DNA of 64,000 nt from Streptomyces sp. NBC_01478 (GCF_036227225.1 NZ_CP109444.1:10521501-10585500); one strand, 5' to 3'. Shown: positions 1 through 8,301, counted from the first letter of the stretch. The notes: generated from the sequence alone by a model not told the origin. A program made the numbers and translations.

Positions 1-62
1 GGGTTCAATAGTGGGTTTCAGTGTGATCCCGCTGTTGAACCGACGTCAAGTAAAGTGCGGGA

Positions 63-671
63 ATGGCCGCGAACCAGGGTGAGCGCACGCGCCGCCGGCT
101 CAGCAGTGAGGAGCGCCGGGAGCAACTCCTCACGGTGGGCGCGCGGTTGTTCTCCGAGGACCCCTACGACGATGTGTGGATCGAGCAGGTCGCCGAGATC
201 GCCGGGGTCTCCCGCGGGCTGCTCTACCACTACTTCCCGACCAAGCGGGACTTCTTCGCGGCCGTCGTCGAGCGCGAGAGCGAGCGGATGCTTCGAATGA
301 CGGCGGCGGTCCCGGGCGTGCCGGCCCGTGAGCAACTCGCCGTCGCCCTCGACACCTATCTGGAGTACGTGCAGACCCACGCGCACGGCTACCGCGCCTT
401 CCACCGCGCCGACGCGGCCGGGGACCAGACCGTACGGCGGGTCTACCAGCGGGCGTTGGCGGCGCAGGAGCGGCAGATCCTGGCCGCGCTGACCGCCGAT
501 CCCGAGTTCGGGCCGGCCGTGGCGGAGCGGCCCGACGCGAAGCTCGCGGTGCGCGGGTGGCTGGCCTTCACCACCGCGGTCTGTCTGGAGTGGCTTCGGG
601 GGCCCGAGTTGAGCCGCGAGCAGGTGCGCGATCTGTGCGCGCGGGCGCTGTTGGGCGTCATCTCGCCCTGA
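63..671 (+). CDS. TetR-family transcriptional regulator
   Basis: The 202-residue protein has a TetR-type N-terminal DNA-binding domain: a helix-turn-helix around residues 30-60 containing the typical GLLYHYF recognition-helix segment followed by KRDFF. The C-terminal all-helical part should bind an unknown ligand. The ATG at 63 is the first start after the stop-containing leader. The gene stands alone: the next gene begins about 120 bases downstream behind its own iron box. A weak inverted repeat (GGTTCAA at 2-8, TTGAACC at 35-41) lies just upstream and could be an autoregulatory site, but its 26-base spacing is too wide for me to claim it. Family assignment is firm; the target genes are unknown. 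Confidence 0.9.
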   Translation: MAANQGERTRRRLSSEERREQLLTVGARLFSEDPYDDVWIEQVAEIAGVSRGLLYHYFPTKRDFFAAVVERESERMLRMTAAVPGVPAREQLAVALDTYLEYVQTHAHGYRAFHRADAAGDQTVRRVYQRALAAQERQILAALTADPEFGPAVAERPDAKLAVRGWLAFTTAVCLEWLRGPELSREQVRDLCARALLGVISP

Positions 672-761
672 ATTTGTCCCGGAAGACCGGGTGGCTCGTC
701 CCGGAAGGCTTGATGGAGACATTGCGTGGCGTGGTTGGCGTGCGCCCCGATCTTCGGTAAG

Positions 762-780
762 TTAGGCAAGGCTTACCTAA
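762..780 (+). promoter_or_regulatory. Iron box (DmdR1/IdeR-type operator)
   Basis: TTAGGCAAGGCTTACCTAA is a near-perfect 19-bp match to the actinobacterial iron box (TTAGGTTAGGCTCACCTAA type). It abuts the ribosome-binding site (AAGGAGG, 779-785) of the DUF2470 gene, so a bound iron-loaded repressor would block that gene. The pattern is read directly; the regulator is inferred from known DmdR1/IdeR sites. Confidence 0.88.
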
Positions 781-792
781 GGAGGTTCAGGG

Positions 793-1518
793 ATGGGTGA
801 CAGCCAGACGTGGACGGCCGTGCCTGCCGCGGCCGAGCGGGCCCGCTCGGTGCTCGCCGCCGCATGGTCCTGCGCGGTGACCGCGGAGGGCGGTCGCGAG
901 GAGTTCGTCGGTGCGCACAGCGTCGACGACGACGGCCGGGTGCTCCTTCAAGTGCCCGAGGACAGCGCCCTGTTGGCCGCCGCGATCTGCGCGCCGCGCG
1001 GAGAGCCGTCCGCGGTCCTGGAGTTCGCGGACGTCGCACCCGTCCCCGTGCGCAACCGTATCCGAGCCAGGCTGTGGCTCGCCGGGTGGTTCGTGCCCGA
1101 GGAGGGCCAACTCGCCTTCCGGGCAACGCGCGTGGTGCTTCGCCCGCCGACCGGCGCGGTCGTCATCGACCTCGCCGAGTTCGCCGCCGCCGAACCCGAC
1201 CCGCTGGCCCTGGCCGAGGCCCAACTGCTGACCCACCTCGCCGACTGCCACTCCGACGCGGTCGAACGCCTCACCCGACTCGTCGAGCCCGACAGCCTGC
1301 ACGGCGCGGTCCGCGTCCAGCCCCTCGCCGTCGACCGGCACGGACTGACGCTGCGCATCGAGCGGGCCCGCGCCCACGGCGACGTACGCCTGCCGTTTCA
1401 CGCGCCCGCAGATTCGGTCGGCCATCTCACCGAGCGCATGCACGTACTGCTCACCCAGGCCAGTGCCGCGTCCTGCCCGCGCCCCCTACAGCGGCAGCGC
1501 ACAGACGGCGACCGGTGA
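793..1518 (+). CDS. DUF2470 domain protein, iron-regulated
   Basis: The 241-residue soluble protein resembles actinobacterial DUF2470 proteins, whose fold is shared with the C-terminal part of HugZ/HutZ-type haem-utilisation and pyridoxamine-oxidase-like proteins. The segment around residues 160-230 (AEAQLLTHLADCHSD, then a basic, His-containing tail) is the DUF2470 region. The start at 793 is fixed by AAGGAGG eight bases upstream. The iron box directly in front implies expression under iron starvation, which fits a haem- or iron-related role; that role is inference. Its 3' end overlaps the convergent lactonase gene by about 33 bases. Confidence 0.82.
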   Translation: MGDSQTWTAVPAAAERARSVLAAAWSCAVTAEGGREEFVGAHSVDDDGRVLLQVPEDSALLAAAICAPRGEPSAVLEFADVAPVPVRNRIRARLWLAGWFVPEEGQLAFRATRVVLRPPTGAVVIDLAEFAAAEPDPLALAEAQLLTHLADCHSDAVERLTRLVEPDSLHGAVRVQPLAVDRHGLTLRIERARAHGDVRLPFHAPADSVGHLTERMHVLLTQASAASCPRPLQRQRTDGDR

Positions 1519-2715
1519 CGCGAACGGCTTGCCCGCGAGCCGCAGTTGACCGCTCGCGCCGTCCACGTGGAACACGCTGACCGTGCTAGACCTCTGGTTC
1601 GCGGTGAACAGCAGCGTCCCGTCCGGCGAGAGCGCGATCTGGCGTGGGAAGTCACCGGACACCGGCACCGTGTCGAGCAGCCTGAGCCGAGCGCCGTCCG
1701 CCTCGACGGCGTACCGCGCAAGGGTGTTGTCGCCCCGGTTGGCGAGATAGGCGTACGCGCCGTTCGAGGTCACCAGGATCTGCGCCGGGTAGTTGGTGGC
1801 GTTGCCCGTGCTGCCGCTGGACTGCGGGGCGCCGATCGACAGGGCGCCCGTGGCCGGGTCGTAGGCGCAGACCGCGACGGTGTCGTCGACCTCGTTGGCG
1901 AGGTAGGCGTACCGGCCGCCGGGGTGGAACGTGAGGCTGCGCGGGCCCGCACCCGCGCGCGTGTGCGCCTGCGAGACCTCGGTGAGCGTGCCCTTCGCGG
2001 TGTCCAGGCGGTAGGTGTAGACCGTGTCGGTGCCCAGATCGACGGCGAGGACATGGCCGCCGTCGGGACCGGTCACGAACTGGTGCGCGTGCGGGCCGTC
2101 CTGGCCCGGGCCCGGCTGCGGACTGGAGTGCTTGACCAGCGCGCTGCGTTCACCGAGCGCGCCCGAGGTGTCGATGGGGTGCACGGCGACACTGCCGGAC
2201 GTGTAGTTGGCGCTCAGCAGCCAGCGTCCGGTGGGGTGCACGGACAGATGGCAGGGGCCCGCCCCGCCGGTGCTCCGCGCGCCGAGGATCGTGCGGTCCG
2301 CCAGGCGTACGGCGGTCACCGCGCCCGCCGTCTGCTCGTCGACCGCGTACAGCGTGCGGCCGTCGGGGTGCACGGCGAGGTACGAGGGGTCGGCGACCCC
2401 GGTGAGTGTTCCCGCGCCGGTGATCTTGCCGGTCGCCGGATCGTAGGTGGCCAGGCCGATGCCCGTGCCGCCGCCGTCGACCGAGGTGTAGGTGCCGAGG
2501 TAGAGGGGGCGGGGGCCGGACGCCTTGCCGACGGAGGGTGGAGCGGCGGGTGCCGGTGTCTTCGTGGCCGTCGGGTCCGCCGTAGGGGCGGATTCAGGGT
2601 CGGCCGGTGGTGAGGCCGGGGCCGGGACCGCGACCACCGCCGCGGTTCCCGCCAGGGCGCCGATGAAACGGCGCCTGCTCCAGCCCTCGCGTGACGCCTC
2701 CGCACCACTCGTCAT
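1486..2715 (-). CDS. Exported lactonase-family seven-bladed beta-propeller protein
   Basis: From the ATG at 2715 the protein is 409 residues. It begins with a twin-arginine signal (SRRRFIGALAG) and a hydrophobic stretch, then a Pro/Ala/Thr-rich linker, then repeated propeller blades with HPDGRTLYAV, HPTGRWLLSANY and SPDGTLLFTANQRSSTVSVF motifs. These are typical of the 6-phosphogluconolactonase (Pgl/YkgB-like) family. It is probably exported by Tat, so it acts outside the cytoplasm and is unlikely to be the pentose-phosphate enzyme itself. An upstream in-frame ATG at 2817 would add 34 residues with no export logic and was rejected. The substrate is unknown. Confidence 0.85.
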   Translation of the reverse strand: MTSGAEASREGWSRRRFIGALAGTAAVVAVPAPASPPADPESAPTADPTATKTPAPAAPPSVGKASGPRPLYLGTYTSVDGGGTGIGLATYDPATGKITGAGTLTGVADPSYLAVHPDGRTLYAVDEQTAGAVTAVRLADRTILGARSTGGAGPCHLSVHPTGRWLLSANYTSGSVAVHPIDTSGALGERSALVKHSSPQPGPGQDGPHAHQFVTGPDGGHVLAVDLGTDTVYTYRLDTAKGTLTEVSQAHTRAGAGPRSLTFHPGGRYAYLANEVDDTVAVCAYDPATGALSIGAPQSSGSTGNATNYPAQILVTSNGAYAYLANRGDNTLARYAVEADGARLRLLDTVPVSGDFPRQIALSPDGTLLFTANQRSSTVSVFHVDGASGQLRLAGKPFASPVAVCALPL

Positions 2716-2829
2716 GCCCACACCCTCAGGTCGTCGCTCGCTTCGGTCGTCACGGCAACCTTGGCGTGGAGGGCGTGTTGAGCGCAAGACCGGCAACGGC
2801 CGTTGCATCCAGTGCAACGGGTGGGTGGG

Positions 2830-3876
2830 TCACCAGTCGCCGTCCTCCACAGGCTTGCCGTGCGCGTCCTTGAGGGGCTGCACCTGGCCGGGCGTGGGCT
2901 GCTGCCAGGGTTCGTGGTCGTCGCCCAGCCAGTCGCCGACCGGCTGCACCGCTCCCAGGCTGTCGGTGGGGGCGAGATCGTCGGCGTCCTGGTCGTAGTA
3001 GTCGAACCAGGGGAGGCCCGCCCGGGTGTACGCGGCGCGGTCCACCGGTGAGGGCGGCGGGGCCTCGCCGGTGATGCGGCGCCACTCCGGGGGCGTCACC
3101 AGGTGCACGAAGACCCGTCCGGCGGGCTCCTCGGACCAGGCGGCCGGCGGGCGGTCGTCCGAGTAGACCTCCTGGCGCATCGAGCCGCCGACCCCGAGCC
3201 CCATCCTGGGAGCGGCCGCCGGAGCGCCGGGCGCGCGGGCGGCCTGCGCGGCCATCGGCATGGCGGGCATGGGGGGCATGGCGCCGTAGCCCCCGGACGG
3301 CATGGTGATCGCGCGGGCCCGCTCCGAGCGGCGCTGCTCGTCCGCGCGCCACTTGGCCAACTCCCGCTCGGTGAGCGGGAAGGACTGGAGCTGGACGCCG
3401 CCCCACACCTCTTCGCCCGTGACCTGGCCCTCGACCGTCGCGCCGAGACCCAGCGGGACCGCCACGAACTGGCGGACGGTCCCCTTGCCGGAGTTGATGC
3501 CGTCGAGCCAGGGCTGGCGCGGAAGGACGACGTAGTTCTGCGGGTTCCGGGACAGCCGGTCGCTCCACGGCTTCCCGGAGACCGCGCACACCTTGCCCAC
3601 CCCCACCTGGAGGGCGGCGGGCTCGGCCGTGCCCGCGAAGCTCAGCCACATCGCCTCGCGCAGATACACCGGCAGCATCACCCCGCCCCGCGCCCGCCAC
3701 TCCGCGGGCACCGTGTCCGGGAAGTCGGCGACCCTGCGGACCGGGAACTCGCCGAGCCCCGGCGGCAGCGGATGCGTGCCCGTCTCGGGCAGCCGCAGGG
3801 TGCGGACGAACCGCACCGCGACCCCGCCGGGCAGTCGCAAGGTGTTCCCGTCGATCCGTACGGTGCTGTCGGTCAT
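2830..3876 (-). CDS. Conserved hypothetical protein
   Basis: The 348-residue protein has no signal peptide or membrane segment. The first 200 residues look like a compact domain rich in beta-strand (RIDGNTLRLPGGVAVRF at the start, a Cys at about residue 93). The middle (about 215-255) is a Met/Ala/Pro-rich low-complexity linker, and the C-terminal part is acidic with Trp residues. I do not recognise a catalytic motif. It lies 54 bases downstream of the FUSC gene on the same strand, so the two may be co-transcribed. The function is unknown. Confidence 0.7.
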   Translation of the reverse strand: MTDSTVRIDGNTLRLPGGVAVRFVRTLRLPETGTHPLPPGLGEFPVRRVADFPDTVPAEWRARGGVMLPVYLREAMWLSFAGTAEPAALQVGVGKVCAVSGKPWSDRLSRNPQNYVVLPRQPWLDGINSGKGTVRQFVAVPLGLGATVEGQVTGEEVWGGVQLQSFPLTERELAKWRADEQRRSERARAITMPSGGYGAMPPMPAMPMAAQAARAPGAPAAAPRMGLGVGGSMRQEVYSDDRPPAAWSEEPAGRVFVHLVTPPEWRRITGEAPPPSPVDRAAYTRAGLPWFDYYDQDADDLAPTDSLGAVQPVGDWLGDDHEPWQQPTPGQVQPLKDAHGKPVEDGDW

Positions 3877-3930
3877 ACGCCCGCCCCCATCGCTGCGCTG
3901 CCGGAGGCGGCCCGCCCCCAGGTGACTCCG

Positions 3931-5184
3931 TCACCTAGAACGATCGGCGACCCCGCCCCGGTTCCTGCGCAGCCGCTCCGGCACGCCCACCCGCTCCCGC
4001 AGCCAGGCCAGCCAGGGCAGGCGCTCACGCTGCTCGCGGCTGACGCGGTCCAGCTCCTCCATCAGGCGGCGCGAGCGGTGCTCGGTGTCCAGCTCGTCCA
4101 GCATGCGGTTGACCTCGGTCAGCATGGCGCCCAGCAGTTGCCACTGGGCCGCGTCGCGCTGGACCTCCTCCAGGAGCAACTGGGCCAGCTTGTCGCGGGT
4201 CGCGGCGGCCGTGTGCAGCTCGGCGGTGAGCCGTGACTCCGCCGACTCGGCGCTCACCGTCACATCGGTGGTCACCAGCACCGCGAAACTGACCACCGCG
4301 TCACCGATCTCGGACAGCAACTGTTCTACGGCCGCGCCCGTCGGCGGCGCGAACAGCGGCTCGGGGTCGCGCTGTTTCGCCAGGTCGGTGAAGGTGCGGG
4401 CGAGGACGCGCAGCACGACCGTGCAGATCTCCAGGGTGTCCAGGCCGGTCCGCAGCACGACCCGGTGCAGCAGCCCCTCCCGTACGCGCGGATTGAGCCG
4501 CAGGCTGTCCTCCGCCTGCCTGAGGGCCGCGTCCACCTCGACGATGTCGTGGTCGAGCCGGCGCGCCTCGTGCAGCCGCGCGGTGGCGTGGTCGACGGGC
4601 GTGCGGCCCGCCGCCTCCTCGCCCATGCGCCGCATCAGCCGGCGCAGCCGACGGGCCAGTCCCTCGATCGACTCGCCGGCCTCGTCCACCCACACCGGGG
4701 GAGCCAGCAGCAGATTGCAGGCGAGCCCGACCACCGCGCCGATCAGCGTCTCCACCACGCGCGCCCAGGCCGTGTTCCCGACCGTGGTGACCCCGAGGAC
4801 CAGCATTGCGCTGATCGCCACCTCGGGCACGTACTCGTCGACCTTCACCACCCGCCCGACGACCAGCGAGGCCACGATCAGCAGGGCCAGGCTCCACCAG
4901 GTCAGACCGACCAGCAGACTGAACGCGATGGCCACGAGCACGCCCGCGACCACGGCGTTCACACGGCGGATGCCGTTGGTGAGCGTGGCGTAGAGGGTGA
5001 CCTGGACGACGAGGAGCGCGGTCAGGGGAGCGGTCAGCGGCGCGGGCTCGGGGCTCAGCCGCAGCGCGACGACGTACGCGACCGTCGCCGCGGTCGCCGA
5101 CCGCAGCGTCTGGACGACCACCGGGTCCCGGTGCCGCCCCACGAACCGCACCAGTGGCGCGGTCCACTCACGGACATCTCGCAT
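3931..5184 (-). CDS. FUSC/aromatic-acid exporter family membrane protein
   Basis: The protein has about 417 residues from the ATG at 5184. The N-terminal 150 residues form a block of closely spaced hydrophobic helices (TAATVAYVVALRL, VNAVVAGVLVAIAFSLLVG, LALLIVASLVVG, AISAMLVLGVTTVG, LIGAVVGLACNLLL), as in FUSC/ArAE (YccS/AaeB-like) transporters. A long, charged, helical cytoplasmic domain with Arg/Glu-rich coiled-coil character follows. The family exports aromatic acids or similar small anions, but no substrate can be read here. An alternative GTG start at 5205 would add seven residues. Confidence 0.83.
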   Translation of the reverse strand: MRDVREWTAPLVRFVGRHRDPVVVQTLRSATAATVAYVVALRLSPEPAPLTAPLTALLVVQVTLYATLTNGIRRVNAVVAGVLVAIAFSLLVGLTWWSLALLIVASLVVGRVVKVDEYVPEVAISAMLVLGVTTVGNTAWARVVETLIGAVVGLACNLLLAPPVWVDEAGESIEGLARRLRRLMRRMGEEAAGRTPVDHATARLHEARRLDHDIVEVDAALRQAEDSLRLNPRVREGLLHRVVLRTGLDTLEICTVVLRVLARTFTDLAKQRDPEPLFAPPTGAAVEQLLSEIGDAVVSFAVLVTTDVTVSAESAESRLTAELHTAAATRDKLAQLLLEEVQRDAAQWQLLGAMLTEVNRMLDELDTEHRSRRLMEELDRVSREQRERLPWLAWLRERVGVPERLRRNRGGVADRSR

Positions 5185-5312
5185 CCTTGGCCTATTCCCT
5201 CTCACCAGATGCGCTGAACGTGCGCAGCGGCGTGCACATTGAGGACCGAAACTGTCCGCAAGGCCTCCTAGATTGTCATCATCGGACAGGGCGAAGAGCG
5301 AGGGGAACGTTC

Positions 5313-5906
5313 ATGACGGACATGCAGGGCATCGAGGTACTGACCCGCTCGCACGACTACCTGCGCGAGGTGGTCGCCGCCGTGCCCGACAGCGCCTGGG
5401 CGGCGCCGACACCGTGCAGCGAGTGGACGGCGCGCCAGGTCCTCAACCACGCGCGCATCGACCAGCAGGCCTACGGCCTCGTCCTCACCGGCGACCGGCC
5501 CGACGCCGACCCCTTCCACCCCGAGGACGTCCTGGCGGGGGACCCGGTCGCCGAACTCGACAAGGTGCTCCGCGCGGTGGCCGAGGGCTATGCCGGACTG
5601 CCCGCCGACGCCGAGCAGGTGCCGACGCCGCTCGGCCCGATGCCCCGCGCGTTCGCCGCGGCGACGGCCGCGATGGACGCGGCCGTGCACGCCTGGGACA
5701 TCGCGGTGGCCACCGGCCAGAACCGGCCACTGGGCGTGGACCTGGCGGAAGGGATCCGGCCGGCCGCGGACCGACTCGTCGACCAACTCCGGGACGCCTA
5801 CCGGGTGTTCGCGCCCGCGCGCGAGGCGAGGGCCGAGTACGACAGGGCCGAGGCACTCCTCGCCTTCCTCGGCCGCGACCCGCACTGGACGCCGGCCGCC
5901 TCCTGA
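5313..5906 (+). CDS. TIGR03086-type mycothiol-dependent (DinB-fold) metal-binding protein
   Basis: The 197-residue protein starts with the typical pattern of a mycothiol-dependent maleylpyruvate-isomerase-like four-helix bundle: an N-terminal helix, then PTPCSEWTARQVLNH with the first metal-ligand His, and later VHAWDIAVATG. This is the TIGR03086 branch of the DinB/MDMPI superfamily. Such proteins probably use mycothiol as cofactor in an isomerase or transferase reaction. The ATG at 5313 has GAGGGGA at a suitable distance, so the longer upstream reading frame was not used. It converges on the CGNR gene with a 22-base gap. Confidence 0.8.
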   Translation: MTDMQGIEVLTRSHDYLREVVAAVPDSAWAAPTPCSEWTARQVLNHARIDQQAYGLVLTGDRPDADPFHPEDVLAGDPVAELDKVLRAVAEGYAGLPADAEQVPTPLGPMPRAFAAATAAMDAAVHAWDIAVATGQNRPLGVDLAEGIRPAADRLVDQLRDAYRVFAPAREARAEYDRAEALLAFLGRDPHWTPAAS

Positions 5907-5928
5907 CCCTGCTCCTGGGCCTCGGCCT

Positions 5929-6495
5929 TCACTCGGTCGTGGCGGCCCGGCTGCGCGATCGATAGCCCGCGATCTTCGCGAGGTTGCCGCAGCGGTCCAT
6001 CGAGCACCAACGGCGGCGGCGGGCCTGGGAGTCGTCGAGGAACAGCAGCGAACACTCCGGGTTCTCGCACTCCTTGACCCGATCGAGGAGCGAACTGCCC
6101 ACCAGCAGCACGCCGTCCCGGGCCACCGTCGCCAGCGCCGCGCGCGCCGGATGTGCCGACTTCCAGCGCTGCGCGCCCAGTTGAGGCGCGAGATCCGGGC
6201 GCGCGGCGGCCTCGTTGACCCGCTCGACATCGGCCGCCGCCGGTTCCCGCCCGGCCATCGCGTCCCGTACGACGCGGTAGAGCGCCTCGCGCAGGGTGCG
6301 CGCGTCGGTCAGCTCCCGGGCCGTGACCCGCACCGGCTCGGTGCCCGCCGACAACTCCGCCTCCGTGATCCAGGCGGCCAGGGCGGTCGGATCGGGCAGC
6401 CGCTCGAAGGGGGTGCCGTGCCGTTTGCCGAGCGTCGCCACGAAGTTCAGGCACGGGCGTCCGCCGATGAACGGGAAGACGGGCGGTTGGGTCAT
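5929..6495 (-). CDS. CGNR zinc-finger (ABATE-domain) putative transcriptional regulator
   Basis: The 188-residue protein has the ABATE N-terminal region (residues 1-130, beginning FPFIGGRPCLNFVAT) and a C-terminal four-cysteine zinc finger (CENPEC, then CSMDRCGN). In this copy the motif reads CGNL rather than the eponymous CGNR. Family members are thought to be stress-related DNA-binding regulators. The start is the ATG at 6495 just after the conserved family N-terminus begins. It is divergent from the quinone reductase gene. The shared promoter region holds three copies of one operator, which suggests this protein controls both itself and the reductase (inference). Confidence 0.82.
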   Translation of the reverse strand: MTQPPVFPFIGGRPCLNFVATLGKRHGTPFERLPDPTALAAWITEAELSAGTEPVRVTARELTDARTLREALYRVVRDAMAGREPAAADVERVNEAAARPDLAPQLGAQRWKSAHPARAALATVARDGVLLVGSSLLDRVKECENPECSLLFLDDSQARRRRWCSMDRCGNLAKIAGYRSRSRAATTE

Positions 6496-6507
6496 ACCAG
6501 TGAGCTT

Positions 6508-6608
6508 ACCTCTCGTACACCGGTTCATGCGGTGTACGAGAGGTCCGTCGGTCGGCCTTGACACCGGTTCGTCGGGTGTCGCATGGTGACACCAGTTCAA
6601 CAGGTGTC
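6508..6608. promoter_or_regulatory. Three-copy operator array between CGNR and quinone reductase genes
   Basis: Three dyad elements share the form ACACC-(A/G)GTTC-N4-GGTGT with the same nine-base centre. Copy 1 is TACACC...GGTGTA at 6516-6536, copy 2 GACACC...GGTGTC at 6560-6580, copy 3 GACACC...GGTGTC at 6588-6608. Copy 1 lies inside a longer perfect inverted repeat (ACCTCTCGTACACCG at 6508-6522 with its complement at 6530-6544, seven-base loop). Copy 2 overlaps a TTGACA (6558-6563) that could be a -35 for the reductase gene. Repeated dyads of constant geometry are strong evidence for a dimeric regulator; its identity is inferred from the neighbouring CGNR gene. Confidence 0.8.
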
Positions 6609-6646
6609 GGCCGGATTCGCCGGTCATGACAGGGAGCGGGTGCGGT

Positions 6647-7648
6647 ATGCGTGCGGTACGGATCGACGAGTTCGGCGGGCCCGAGGTGCTGGTACCGGTC
6701 GAGGTGCCCGACCCGGTCGCGGGTCCCGGGCAGGTCCTGGTGCGGGTCGCCGCGGCGGGTGTGAACCGAGCGGACGCCCTGGTCAGGTCCGGGAACTATC
6801 ACCGGGCGGGAAAGCCGCCGCTGATCCCGGGCGTGGAAGGCGCCGGTACCGTCGCCGCGCTGGGGGAGGGTGTCACCGGATTCACCGTCGGGCAACGGGT
6901 CGTGGCCCTCGACGGCGTGAACTCACCGGGTTTCTATGCCGAGTTGGCGGCAGTGCCGGCCACCCAGGTCGCCGCCCTGCCCGACGGGGTGGATCTCACC
7001 CACGCGGCGGCACTGCCCGTCGCCTGGCTGTCGGCCTGGTACTGCCTGCGACGCCTCGCCCGCGTCACCAAGGAGGACACGGTGGTCGTGAAGGCTGCCG
7101 CGAGCGGGGTCGGCAGCGCGGCCGTGCAGATCGCGGCCGAGACCGGCGCGCGTGTCATCGCTCTTGCCGGATCACCCGAAAAGGCCGCCTGGGCAGGGGA
7201 GTTCGGCGCCCACGCCACCCTCGACACCTCGGCACACCCGGGCGACGCCGAGGTCGACGAGGTGCTGCGGCTCACCGACGGACGGGGCGCGGACGTCGTC
7301 CTCGACACCGTCGGCGGCCGGGCCTTCGGGCGCAGCCTGCGCGAGATCGGGCACGGCGGCCGGGTCGTCGCCCTCGCCAATGTCGCCCTGGAGCCGAGCA
7401 CCGTCGACACCCGCGACTTCTACCCGAAGAACGTGTCGATCCTCGGCTTCCAGCTCACCAACCTCCAGATCCACGGCGGCTACGACCCCCGCACGGACCT
7501 GCGCGAACTCGCCGAGCGGGTCGCCGCCGGCACGTACCGTGTGCCGATCGAGACCGTCGTGCCCCTCGCCGAGGCGCGCGCCGCGCACGAGCGGCTGGAA
7601 CGGCGGGACAACCGGGGCAAGATCGTGATCGCGGTGCCGGGCGACTGA
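6647..7648 (+). CDS. Zinc-independent quinone oxidoreductase / medium-chain dehydrogenase
   Basis: The 333-residue protein has a GroES-like N-terminal domain with the family signature GVNRADALVRSGNY and a Rossmann domain with AASGVGSAAVQIA for NADPH. The zinc-binding cysteines of true alcohol dehydrogenases are absent. This is the quinone reductase/QOR branch, reducing quinones or activated alkenes in the cytoplasm. The start at 6647 (MRAVRIDEFGGPEVL) matches the family N-terminus; the ATG at 6626 would add seven residues. Expression is probably governed by the three operators upstream. The last 18 bases are repeated twice more downstream. Confidence 0.9.
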   Translation: MRAVRIDEFGGPEVLVPVEVPDPVAGPGQVLVRVAAAGVNRADALVRSGNYHRAGKPPLIPGVEGAGTVAALGEGVTGFTVGQRVVALDGVNSPGFYAELAAVPATQVAALPDGVDLTHAAALPVAWLSAWYCLRRLARVTKEDTVVVKAAASGVGSAAVQIAAETGARVIALAGSPEKAAWAGEFGAHATLDTSAHPGDAEVDEVLRLTDGRGADVVLDTVGGRAFGRSLREIGHGGRVVALANVALEPSTVDTRDFYPKNVSILGFQLTNLQIHGGYDPRTDLRELAERVAAGTYRVPIETVVPLAEARAAHERLERRDNRGKIVIAVPGD

Positions 7649-7694
7649 CGTCGTTGCGGTGCCGGGCGACTGAATTGCGGTGCTGGGCGACTGA
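7631..7694 (+). repeat. Triplicated 3' end of the quinone reductase gene
   Basis: The 18-bp sequence GCGGTGCCGGGCGACTGA, which encodes the final AVPGD-stop, occurs at 7631-7648, again at 7656-7673 and, with one change, at 7677-7694. The copies are 21-25 bases apart. This is a local duplication of the gene terminus and adds no coding sequence because the first copy already stops translation. Confidence 0.85.
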
Positions 7695-7719
7695 CGCCAT
7701 CGCGGTGGCGGGGCCGGCG

Positions 7720-8214
7720 TCAGACGTACAACTTGTCGATGAACGCGGTCAGATGGCCCACCGTCCGGGCGATCTGCTGCTCCGCGGTGAGGCTCTCCTC
7801 GATGCGGATGCCCGACTCGGGGATCTTCCGGCCGCGCACATAGAGGGAGCAGGCGAGATCCGTGCACATGTACAGGCCGACCGAGTTGCCCTCGCGGCCC
7901 GCCGGTCCCGCCTTGCGCGCGGTCATCAGGGAGACGCCGCCGCCCGAGTGGGTCGTCACGCACAGGGAACACATGCTGCGGTGCAGGAAGCCGCGCCGCG
8001 CGGACGGGAACCGCAGCGTGACCCCGACCGGCCCGTCCGCCCGCTCGGCGACCAGATAACTGCGGTCGGGCGCCCCGGGATCGCGCCAGCCCAGGAAGTC
8101 GAGGTCGTCCCAGGGGCGGGTGTCGAGATCGCGGGGGACCGCCAGCCGTTTGGCCTCGCCCTTCGAGCAGTTGACAAATGAGTTGCGGATGTCGTGCTCG
8201 GTGAGTGATCTCAT
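7720..8214 (-). CDS. FBP-domain (EF-G-binding, treble-clef zinc finger) protein
   Basis: The 164-residue protein matches the FBP C-terminal treble-clef family: a first Cys pair in RSMCSLCVT, a central Gly-rich SHSGGGVSLMTARKAG-like segment and a second pair in YMCTDLACSLYVRG. The family is related to FusB/FusC proteins, which bind elongation factor G and rescue stalled ribosomes in fusidic-acid-resistant staphylococci. Actinobacterial members are shorter and their role is mostly unproven. The ATG at 8214 has an AGGAG eight bases upstream. It is divergent from the DUF3626 gene across a long palindrome. Confidence 0.83.
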   Translation of the reverse strand: MRSLTEHDIRNSFVNCSKGEAKRLAVPRDLDTRPWDDLDFLGWRDPGAPDRSYLVAERADGPVGVTLRFPSARRGFLHRSMCSLCVTTHSGGGVSLMTARKAGPAGREGNSVGLYMCTDLACSLYVRGRKIPESGIRIEESLTAEQQIARTVGHLTAFIDKLYV

Positions 8215-8241
8215 GGGGGGACTCCTGGGAGGTGTCGGTTT

Positions 8242-8268
8242 CCGAAACCTAGGGGGTCTAGGTTTCGG
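8242..8268. promoter_or_regulatory. 11-bp-arm palindromic operator between FBP and DUF3626 genes
   Basis: CCGAAACCTAG (8242-8252) and its exact complement CTAGGTTTCGG (8258-8268) flank a five-base spacer. The element lies in the 87-base divergent region, 28 bases from the FBP start and 34 bases from the DUF3626 start, so one bound dimer could repress both. The regulator is unknown. Confidence 0.7.
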
Positions 8269-8301
8269 CCCAGGGTAGTGAGACGAGCGGTGGAGGAGCC
8301 A

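Noticed and set aside
2..41. GGTTCAA/TTGAACC inverted repeat before the TetR gene as an operator
   Set aside because: Seven-base arms with 26-base spacing are too far apart for a standard TetR site and could occur by chance.
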